From: Ruminococcus sp. UBA3665 | GTDB taxonomy: Bacteria; Bacillota; Clostridia; Oscillospirales; Ruminococcaceae | Reading direction: 5' to 3' | NCBI GenBank assembly: GCA_002373165.1 | Contig: DFJS01000069.1 | Span: 1 to 31,739, forward strand | DNA: 31,739 nucleotides | Program-made: the position numbers and the translations under genes | Shown here: positions 1 through 5,212 of the stretch, piece by piece | Layout: each line of letters starts with the position of its first letter | Position numbering within the stretch: the stretch's first letter is position 1 | Notes under the pieces: generated by a model | Seen by the model: only the letters and a program-made list of their open reading frames with translations | Databases searched by the model: none | Told to the model about the DNA's origin: nothing

Positions 1-583
1 TGGGGGTCTTGTCCGGATACAGGTCTTCCAGTTCCTGAGTTGTAATAAAAAAGACTTCTTCTTTCAGAGCTGTCTTGAATACAGGATAGCGCAAGTTGAC
101 TTTTCTTTTTGTAAAGACAATTGCCTTGACGATATTCTTGACTGTTTCTTTCAGGAAATCCAGTGTTCTCTGATCGCGTGTGATGACTTTTTCCCAGTCC
201 CACTGATCGACAAAAATAGAATGCATATTATCCGTATCATCATCGCGGCGGATGGCATTCATATCTGTATAGATGCCTTCGCCGGGCTGATAGCCGTAAC
301 GATACAGAGCCATTCTCTTCCATTTTGCGAGGGACTGGACAACTTCGGCTTCTTTGTTGTCGATTTCCTTGATAGTAAAATCCACCTTGCGTTCCACGCC
401 GTTGAGATCATCGTTGATACCGCTTCCCTTGCGGACAATCAGGGGGGCGGAAACTCTGTCGAGCGTCAGGGCAAAAGAGAGCGTCTGCTGAAACAGATCT
501 TTGATATACTTGATTGCGTGCTGTGTTTCACGCAGAGTCAGCGCGGAAGAATAGCCTTCCGGCAGAATTAAACTTTTTGACAT
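1..583 (-). CDS. asnA: Aspartate-ammonia ligase (asparagine synthetase A), C-terminus missing
   Basis: AsnA makes asparagine from aspartate, ammonia and ATP in the cytoplasm. It is a class II aminoacyl-tRNA-synthetase-like fold without tRNA charging. About 194 residues are present out of a family length of roughly 330; the rest lies beyond the left edge. Recognisable family blocks are RVSAPL near residue 43, NDDLNGVER near 57, EVVQSLAKWKRMAL near 80, YTDMNAIRRDD near 105 and HSIFVDQWDWEKVI near 121. The start at 583 follows AAAGGA with about 10 nt spacing. It lies downstream of asnS in the same direction, so it could be fed by the asnS transcript, but it also has its own consensus promoter at 674-702 and a leader hairpin. 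Family identity is very secure from these blocks. Confidence 0.95.
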   Translation of the reverse strand, partial: MSKSLILPEGYSSALTLRETQHAIKYIKDLFQQTLSFALTLDRVSAPLIVRKGSGINDDLNGVERKVDFTIKEIDNKEAEVVQSLAKWKRMALYRYGYQPGEGIYTDMNAIRRDDDTDNMHSIFVDQWDWEKVITRDQRTLDFLKETVKNIVKAIVFTKRKVNLRYPVFKTALKEEVFFITTQELEDLYPDKTP

Positions 584-612
584 AACAACCAATCCTTTCG
601 ATAAAATAAGAA

Positions 613-651
613 AAGACGCTCCGATTGCATGAAATGCAATGAGAACGTCTT
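613..651 (-). promoter_or_regulatory. Leader hairpin with U-rich tail upstream of asnA
   Basis: Read on the minus strand, AAGACG (651-646) pairs with CGTCTT (618-613). Inside it the perfect arms ATTGCAT and ATGCAAT enclose a TTC loop, and the intermediate positions pair with G-U help. The 3' side runs into TTTTCTTATTTT, so the element resembles an intrinsic terminator inside the roughly 84-nt 5' leader. It may be an attenuator or the end of read-through from asnS. No alternative antiterminator fold was worked out. Confidence 0.5.
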
Positions 652-673
652 TGTTCTTTGTGATTACATGCTT

Positions 674-702
674 ATTATAGCATATTCGCTTTGATTTGTC
701 AA
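674..702 (-). promoter_or_regulatory. Promoter of asnA
   Basis: On the minus strand TTGACA (702-697) and TATAAT (679-674) are separated by exactly 17 nt, a perfect sigma-A match. Transcription should start near 667 and give an 84-nt leader. Confidence 0.85.
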
Positions 703-712
703 GTGATTTTTT

Positions 713-740
713 CGGAAATTAATTTTTGAAAGAATTTCCG
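713..740. repeat. Inverted repeat between asnA promoter and small membrane ORF
   Basis: CGGAAATT (713-720) and AATTTCCG (733-740) are perfect 8-bp arms around a 12-nt loop. There is no U-run on the minus strand after it, so it is not a classic terminator for the asnS transcript. It could be an operator or a processing stem. Confidence 0.3.
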
Positions 741-762
741 GCTTTCTTTTTTCAATTTTGAA

Positions 763-1038
763 TCAATACAGGGGCAGCGGGATTGTAATCACAATCACGG
801 CACTGACCAGCAGCCAGACACTGAACACGCAGGTCAGAAATCCGAACAGAAGCATACTTTTTCCGTTTCGTTTCCGGCAGATCAGATTCTGGATACATCC
901 CAGCAGATTCACCAGACAGAACAGCATAAAACATATCATTCCCCAGAGCGTATTATTTGTACTGAATGACAGCATCCGGGAAATTATTTTTAAAATCAGG
1001 AGCATCAGAAGCGATACCGGAAAAAAATACTTTTTCAT
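763..1038 (-). CDS. Small hydrophobic membrane protein downstream of asnS
   Basis: This 91-residue protein is mostly apolar, with about three potential membrane segments (near residues 6-24, 32-50 and 62-87) separated by basic stretches such as CRKRNGK. It begins 18 nt after the asnS stop, which suggests co-transcription and perhaps translational coupling, because no good Shine-Dalgarno is visible before the ATG. I do not recognise a family. The membrane-like composition and position favour a real gene over the antisense frame, but a chance ORF cannot be excluded. Confidence 0.55.
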   Translation of the reverse strand: MKKYFFPVSLLMLLILKIISRMLSFSTNNTLWGMICFMLFCLVNLLGCIQNLICRKRNGKSMLLFGFLTCVFSVWLLVSAVIVITIPLPLY

Positions 1039-1056
1039 GGATGAATTTCGCCGGAA

Positions 1057-2427
1057 TTACCGGATATAGCCTGCGCTTCTGGGGAACATGATGACATCGC
1101 GGATATTCTGCACACCAGTGACGTACATGATTAATCTTTCAAAGCCAAGACCGAAGCCGCCGTGCGGTACCGAACCGAATTTTCTCAGGTCAAGATAATC
1201 CTGATACAGATCCAGATTCATATTGCGTTCGGTCATAGCGGCAACAAGTTTGTCGTAATCATATTCACGTTCGCTTCCGCCGATGATTTCGCCGACTCCG
1301 GGCACAAGCAGATCGACAGCAGCAACGGTCTTTCCGTCAGGATTCTGCTTCATGTAGAACGATTTGATTTCCTTCGGATAATTTGTCACGAATACGGCCT
1401 TATTGAATACTTTTTCAGAAATATATCTTTCATGCTCTGTCTGAAGATCACAGCCCCATTCTACAGGATACTGGAATTTCTCTCCGGATTCCTGCAATAA
1501 TCTGATTGCTTCGGTATAATCGCAGACAGCAAATTCATGAGAAATCAGTTCTTCCAGCCTTGCAATCAGACCTTTTTCAAAATGCTGGTCGAAAAATTTC
1601 ATTTCATCCTGGCAGGAATCCAGCACGGTGCGAATTACATGCTTAATCATATCTTCGGCGAGTGCGATGACATCGGGCAGTTCCATGAAGGCAACTTCCG
1701 GTTCGATATGCCAGAACTCGGCCAGATGCTTGGGCGTATTGCTGTTTTCAGCGCGGAACGACGGGCCGAATGTATAAATCTTGCCCATTGCCATAGCGGC
1801 CATTTCGCCTTCCAGCTGGCCGGATACGCTTAATCCGGCACGGCGGCCGAAAAAGTCATGTGCATTATAATCCTCTTCGCTTTTGAAATCCGGAGCATAG
1901 CCCAGCGTTGTCACCTGGAACATTTCGCCCGCGCCTTCGCAGTCGCTTCCTGTAATCAGCGGCGTGTTGACATAGACATAATTTCTCTCCTGGAAATATC
2001 TGTGAATGGCCTCTGCCAGAACAGAACGGACTCTCATCACGGCATTGAAAGTATTTGTCCGTCCTCTCAGGTGCGGCATGGTACGCAGGAATTCGAGCGT
2101 ATGCCGTTTTTTCTGGAGCGGATAGTCAGCCGGGCACTTGCCCAGCACGGTGATTTCCCTGGCGTTGATTTCTACGCCGCCGTTCTGACCCTCGACAACT
2201 GTGCCGATGACCTTCACAGAAGTACCAACCGGCATGGCATCTTCAAAGGCAAGGCCTGCTGCCTTGTCGATGACAATCTGCATATGCGGCAGAGCTGTGC
2301 CGTCGTTCAGCGCGAGAAATGCCATTGTCTTGGAATTGCGGGAAGTTCTGACCCATCCGCAGACAGTGACTTCCTGATTCAGATAACTTTTGTCGCTGAA
2401 AATTTCTTTTAAATCGATATGCTGCAT
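1057..2427 (-). CDS. asnS: Asparaginyl-tRNA synthetase
   Basis: AsnRS charges tRNA-Asn with asparagine in the cytoplasm. The product of 456 residues has the usual length. It shows an N-terminal OB-fold anticodon-binding domain (VTVCGWVRTSRNSK, about residues 20-33) and a class II catalytic core with FLRTMPHLRGRTN, the substrate-binding block ITGSDCEGAGEMFQVTTL, and motif 3 near the C-terminus (GGFGLGFERLIMYVTG). The start chosen at 2427 follows AAAGGA at about 10 nt; the frame is open upstream to about 2538, but that part is the T-box leader. Expression is expected to respond to uncharged tRNA-Asn through the T-box at 2450-2731. It is followed by a small membrane ORF and then asnA in the same direction. 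Confidence 0.97.
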   Translation of the reverse strand: MQHIDLKEIFSDKSYLNQEVTVCGWVRTSRNSKTMAFLALNDGTALPHMQIVIDKAAGLAFEDAMPVGTSVKVIGTVVEGQNGGVEINAREITVLGKCPADYPLQKKRHTLEFLRTMPHLRGRTNTFNAVMRVRSVLAEAIHRYFQERNYVYVNTPLITGSDCEGAGEMFQVTTLGYAPDFKSEEDYNAHDFFGRRAGLSVSGQLEGEMAAMAMGKIYTFGPSFRAENSNTPKHLAEFWHIEPEVAFMELPDVIALAEDMIKHVIRTVLDSCQDEMKFFDQHFEKGLIARLEELISHEFAVCDYTEAIRLLQESGEKFQYPVEWGCDLQTEHERYISEKVFNKAVFVTNYPKEIKSFYMKQNPDGKTVAAVDLLVPGVGEIIGGSEREYDYDKLVAAMTERNMNLDLYQDYLDLRKFGSVPHGGFGLGFERLIMYVTGVQNIRDVIMFPRSAGYIR

Positions 2428-2449
2428 AGTAACAAAATCCTTTCTTGAT

Positions 2450-2731
2450 AAAATAAAAACACTCCCGTCCTGACAATCAGGACGAGAGAAATTTCCCGTG
2501 GTACCACCTGAATTACTGCAAGCGCAGTCACTCCGCACAGTTCACATACATGAACGTTCCGTTTAACGCACGGCGGACGGCATCACCTACTGATTTTTTA
2601 AAAAAATAAAAAACGTTCAGATTGCAGCTCGGGAGTGTTATTCACAGCAGTTCTGTGATACAGTTCTCAGCATTCTGTACTCTCTGTGCATGAACTCTGC
2701 TGTTACTTGTCTCCGTCAAAGCTTTTGCATA
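2450..2731 (-). promoter_or_regulatory. T-box riboswitch (tRNA-Asn sensing) of asnS
   Basis: The minus-strand leader has the conserved antiterminator box AGGTGGTACCACGGG at 2509-2495. It is followed by a strong terminator hairpin at 2490-2450, with arms CTCTCGTCCTGA and TCAGGACGGGAG and a TTTTTATTTT tail. Stem I carries the GGAGACAAGTAA and CAGAGAG motifs typical of T-boxes. The likely specifier triplet is AAC at 2639-2637, in a GAATAACACTCC context, which encodes asparagine and matches the downstream synthetase. Uncharged tRNA-Asn would pair with AAC and with the TGGT bulge and stabilise the antiterminator. Confidence 0.93.
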
Positions 2732-2737
2732 TAATTT

Positions 2738-2766
2738 ATTATAGCATGTTTTTTCTGAAATGTCAA
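2738..2766 (-). promoter_or_regulatory. Promoter of asnS T-box leader
   Basis: TTGACA (2766-2761) and TATAAT (2743-2738) lie 17 nt apart on the minus strand. The promoter stands back to back with the plus-strand promoter at 2775-2803, with -35 boxes only 8 nt apart, so polymerases at the two sites may interfere. Confidence 0.85.
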
Positions 2767-2774
2767 GTAGCGGC

Positions 2775-2803
2775 TTGCAATTTTTCTGAATTTATGTTAT
2801 ACT
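2775..2803 (+). promoter_or_regulatory. Promoter of the barnase-barstar pair
   Basis: TTGCAA (2775-2780) and TATACT (2798-2803) are spaced by 17 nt. The start of transcription should be near 2810, about 30 nt before the ATG, which is preceded by AAAGGAG. Confidence 0.7.
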
Positions 2804-2839
2804 GGAATCAATCAGCATTCTGAAAGGAGAAAACTCAGC

Positions 2840-3400
2840 ATGATAAAAAAACTTGCCGTCCGGGTTCTGCTTCTCTGCATGAGTATCTTGCTGTGCGGAT
2901 GCTATGAGAGCTATCAGCCCAGTGAACCGGAAAACAGTCTGATCATCTTCACAGACGCACCCACAGAAGCAGAGACAGAAGCCGAAACAAATCAGGAAAC
3001 AGAAATTATCACCAAAGCCGAAACACAAAGTTTTGAAACCCCGGAGGACGAAACCCTTCCGGCATCCGTCGAGAAAGACGGTTCCTACACTTCGCCGGAA
3101 CAGGTGGCAGAATATATTCACACCTTCGGCACTCTGCCGGATAACTTCCTCACCAAGAAAGAAGCACAGAATCTGGGCTGGGACAGTTCCGCCGGGAATC
3201 TGTGGGATGTTGCTCCGGGAAAGAGTATCGGCGGCGACAGGTTCGGCAACCGGGAAGGCCTGCTTCCGGACGGAACGTACCGCGAATGCGATGTCAACTA
3301 TCAGGGCGGCTACCGCGGCGCAGAACGCCTGATTTACAGCGATTCCGGCGAAATTTATTATACAGGCGATCATTACAGAACTTTTACACAGCTGTACTGA
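2840..3400 (+). CDS. Barnase-type ribonuclease with lipoprotein signal
   Basis: This 186-residue protein is a microbial guanyl-preferring RNase of the barnase family. The last ~105 residues follow Bacillus barnase closely: LPDNFLTKKEAQNLGW, NLWDVAPGKSIGGDRFGNRE and the DHYRTFT end. Residues matching barnase Glu73, Arg83, Arg87 and His102 are present as Glu149, Arg159, Arg163 and His178. Barnase Lys27 appears replaced by Thr. Unlike the freely secreted Bacillus enzyme, the N-terminus is a lipoprotein signal with Cys21 in an LLCGC context, followed by a Glu/Thr-rich spacer (about 38-75). The enzyme should therefore be anchored on the outer face of the membrane. The barstar gene follows after 16 nt. 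The role could be RNA scavenging or contact competition; the sequence does not decide. Confidence 0.93.
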   Translation: MIKKLAVRVLLLCMSILLCGCYESYQPSEPENSLIIFTDAPTEAETEAETNQETEIITKAETQSFETPEDETLPASVEKDGSYTSPEQVAEYIHTFGTLPDNFLTKKEAQNLGWDSSAGNLWDVAPGKSIGGDRFGNREGLLPDGTYRECDVNYQGGYRGAERLIYSDSGEIYYTGDHYRTFTQLY

Positions 3401-3416
3401 AAGAGGTGATTTTTCA

Positions 3417-3674
3417 ATGATTCATGTTTACGAACTGGACGGCACAAAAATGCAGGAAGCCGCTCCGGCACATGCCTATCTGAAAGAAATAATGCAGTTT
3501 CCGGAATATTACGGCATGAATGCGGATGCGCTGTTTGACTGCCTGACGGAAGAGTCCCGTGAAATTTTAATCTGGCTGAATGCTTCTGACCAGATTGACA
3601 AAACAATCCTGAAAACTTTTGAAGATGCCTCGCAGGAAAATCCTATGATTACAATCATAGAATCAGAAGAATAA
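3417..3674 (+). CDS. Barstar family ribonuclease inhibitor
   Basis: The product of 85 residues is the cytoplasmic inhibitor that plugs the barnase active site. The core PEYYGMNADALFDCL (about 29-43) matches barstar PEYYGENLDALWDCL. It keeps the tyrosines and both key aspartates (Asp37 and Asp41, equivalent to barstar Asp35 and Asp39), while Trp38 is Phe and Glu32 is Met. The gene begins 16 nt after the RNase stop, behind AGAGGTGAT, so the inhibitor would be made together with the toxin and protect the cell before export. A hairpin at 3681-3704 ends the unit. Confidence 0.93.
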   Translation: MIHVYELDGTKMQEAAPAHAYLKEIMQFPEYYGMNADALFDCLTEESREILIWLNASDQIDKTILKTFEDASQENPMITIIESEE

Positions 3675-3680
3675 GCAAAA

Positions 3681-3704
3681 AACCGGACTGGATTCAGTCC
3701 GGTT
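3681..3704. terminator. Bidirectional terminator between barstar and aroF
   Basis: The arms AACCGGACTG and CAGTCCGGTT enclose a 4-nt loop. Read on the minus strand it is followed by TTTTTTGCTT, a good U-tract for the aroF transcript. On the plus strand the tail is only TTTCTG, weaker but usable. Confidence 0.8.
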
Positions 3705-3712
3705 TCTGTATG

Positions 3713-4741
3713 TTATACCTGATCGGCAATTCTTAAAATCAGGTCATAAGTCTTGTCCCATCCTAGACAGGGGTCTGTAATCGACTTGCCGAATACGCCC
3801 TCGCCGACTTTCTGTGCACCGTCTTCGAGATAGCTTTCGATCATGAAGCCTTTGACCATCTTCCGGATATCGCCGTTATGGCGGCAGGCGTGAAGCACTT
3901 CGCTGGCAATGCGGGGCTGTTCGTACCAGCACTTGTTGGAATTGCAGTGATTGGTATCAATAATCACGGCAGGATTTTCCAGATTTTTTGCAATATACTG
4001 ATGATAGGTCAGCAGCAGATCTTCATAGTGATAATTTGGCTGTGATTCGCCGTGCTTGTTGACAAAACCGCGCAGAATGGCATGTGCCAGCGGATTGCCG
4101 GAAGTATGCACTTCCCAGCCGCGGTACAGGAACGTATGCTTTGACTGTGCGGCATAAATCGAATTGAACATGACGGAAAGATCGCCGCTGGTGGGATTCT
4201 TCATGCCGGCCGGAATATCCATGCCGCTGACGGTCAGCCGATGCTGCTGATCTTCCACGCTCCGCGCACCCACGGCTACATAAGAGAGCAGATCGGACAA
4301 ATATCTGTAATTTTCCGGATACAGCATCTCATCAGCGCAGGTAAAACCAGTTTCTTCGATGGCGCGTCTGTGGAGTTTCCGGATAGAAATCAGACCTTCC
4401 AGCATGTCTTCTGCCTTGGTAGGGTCAGGCTGATGCACCATGCCTTTATAGCCTGTGCCGTTGGTTCTGGGCTTATTGGTATAAATTCTGGGGATAATCT
4501 GAATTTTATCGCTGACTTCTTCCTGTACTTTTGCCAGACGATGAATATATTCCATGACAGCATCTTCTCTGTCAGCAGAACAGGGGCCTATAATCAGAAC
4601 CAGCTTATCGGACTCGCCGGAAAAGATTTTAGCCGTTTCGGCATCGCGCTGTTTTTTGCGTGTTTCAAACGCGACTGAAAGCGGATACTGTTCTTTGATT
4701 TCTTTGGGGACGGGCAGTTTTCTGATAAATTCCATACTCAT
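3713..4741 (-). CDS. aroF: 3-deoxy-7-phosphoheptulonate (DAHP) synthase, class I
   Basis: This enzyme condenses phosphoenolpyruvate and erythrose 4-phosphate, the first step of the shikimate pathway. The 342-residue protein is the usual length of the AroF/G/H (type I-alpha) group. Visible signatures are IGPCSADRED (about 51-60), TNKPRTNGTGYKG (about 88-100), GARSVEDQQHR, KNPTSG, IDTNHCNSNK and the metal-binding C-terminal part ESYLEDGAQ. Which feedback amino acid applies cannot be told, so the letter in the symbol is nominal. The start at 4741 follows AAGGAGC; a second ATG two codons later is less likely. It stands alone between its own promoter and a shared terminator. Confidence 0.95.
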   Translation of the reverse strand: MSMEFIRKLPVPKEIKEQYPLSVAFETRKKQRDAETAKIFSGESDKLVLIIGPCSADREDAVMEYIHRLAKVQEEVSDKIQIIPRIYTNKPRTNGTGYKGMVHQPDPTKAEDMLEGLISIRKLHRRAIEETGFTCADEMLYPENYRYLSDLLSYVAVGARSVEDQQHRLTVSGMDIPAGMKNPTSGDLSVMFNSIYAAQSKHTFLYRGWEVHTSGNPLAHAILRGFVNKHGESQPNYHYEDLLLTYHQYIAKNLENPAVIIDTNHCNSNKCWYEQPRIASEVLHACRHNGDIRKMVKGFMIESYLEDGAQKVGEGVFGKSITDPCLGWDKTYDLILRIADQV

Positions 4742-4762
4742 AAATTTTCATGCTCCTTAAAA

Positions 4763-4782
4763 AGCTTTGTTGCAGCAAAGCT
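4763..4782 (-). promoter_or_regulatory. Leader hairpin just upstream of aroF RBS
   Basis: On the minus strand AGCTTTG and CAAAGCT pair around a 6-nt loop and run into TTTTTAAGGAGC, which contains the Shine-Dalgarno. The stem could tune translation or act as a weak attenuator. No leader peptide is evident. Confidence 0.4.
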
Positions 4783-4802
4783 AAAATCAACAATTCTGTT
4801 TT

Positions 4803-4831
4803 ATTATACACTATTTTGAAAATTTTGTCAA
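4803..4831 (-). promoter_or_regulatory. Promoter of aroF
   Basis: TTGACA (4831-4826) and TATAAT (4808-4803) on the minus strand, with a 17-nt spacer. Transcription should begin near 4796. Confidence 0.85.
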
Positions 4832-4961
4832 GCGGATTTAATTTTTTTTCAAGTGCCAAATACTCCCGGCACAGTTTCCCGGAACAGTCCTCCGGATGAT
4901 AAAATAATGCAGCAATATAGTAATAAACATCCGACTTCCTGAAATTGGAAGTCCGAACCGG

Positions 4962-4977
4962 AATCTATATATTGTGT
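4962..4977. promoter_or_regulatory. Candidate NrdR box 1
   Basis: AATCTATATATTGTGT matches 13 of 16 positions of the NrdR consensus ACACWATATATWGTGT as I recall it. NrdR represses ribonucleotide reductase genes, and the next gene is nrdD. NrdR boxes normally come as close pairs; the only other good match is about 200 nt downstream, which lowers confidence. Confidence 0.45.
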
Positions 4978-5054
4978 TTTTTATTATCGCATTAAAGCGT
5001 TAACAAAATCCGGCGTTTTTGCTGATTTTTTGAGAAAAACCTGCTTTTTGCAAC

Positions 5055-5089
5055 TTTAAACAGTGCATATTGCTGAATTTAAACAGTGC
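5055..5089 (+). repeat. Two direct repeats TTTAAACAGTGC upstream of nrdD promoter
   Basis: The identical 12-mers at 5055-5066 and 5078-5089 start 23 nt apart, about two helical turns, and end 21 nt before the -35 box. That geometry suits a regulator binding as a dimer on one DNA face. I do not recognise the motif. Confidence 0.55.
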
Positions 5090-5110
5090 CTTCTTGTATA
5101 ATATAACGGC

Positions 5111-5139
5111 TTGACTTTTCCGGAAATATACGGTATACT
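5111..5139 (+). promoter_or_regulatory. Promoter of the nrdD operon
   Basis: TTGACT (5111-5116) and TATACT (5134-5139) with a 17-nt spacer. Transcription should start near 5146, just upstream of the second NrdR-like box. Confidence 0.75.
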
Positions 5140-5161
5140 AATAATTAGCACTTTATCTGTT

Positions 5162-5177
5162 ACACCAGATATTGTAT
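5162..5177. promoter_or_regulatory. Candidate NrdR box 2
   Basis: ACACCAGATATTGTAT matches 13 of 16 positions of the recalled NrdR consensus. It lies just after the predicted transcription start, a position where binding would block initiation. Confidence 0.45.
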
Positions 5178-5212
5178 TTTTTATACTTTCATAAAAAGGA
5201 GTTTTCAGCGAT

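Larger units (their letters stand above)
4860..5110. other. Non-coding regulatory region upstream of nrdD
   Basis: About 250 nt without a credible gene. It holds an inverted repeat GACTTCC / GGAAGTC at 4933-4953, a NrdR-box-like site at 4962-4977, and two direct copies of TTTAAACAGTGC at 5055-5066 and 5078-5089. The length and structured elements suggest control of the anaerobic ribonucleotide reductase operon. Confidence 0.5.

Noticed and set aside
1858..2412. 184-residue plus-strand frame opposite asnS.
   Set aside because: Cys/His/Arg-rich composition without family features; asnS on the other strand explains the DNA fully.
2428..2538. N-terminal extension of asnS in frame with the gene.
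   Set aside because: It falls on the T-box antiterminator and terminator; the ATG at 2427 has a proper RBS and gives the normal AsnRS start.
5070..5102. TATAAT at 5097-5102 as a second nrdD promoter.
   Set aside because: No -35 hexamer at 16-18 nt; the promoter at 5111-5139 is better.
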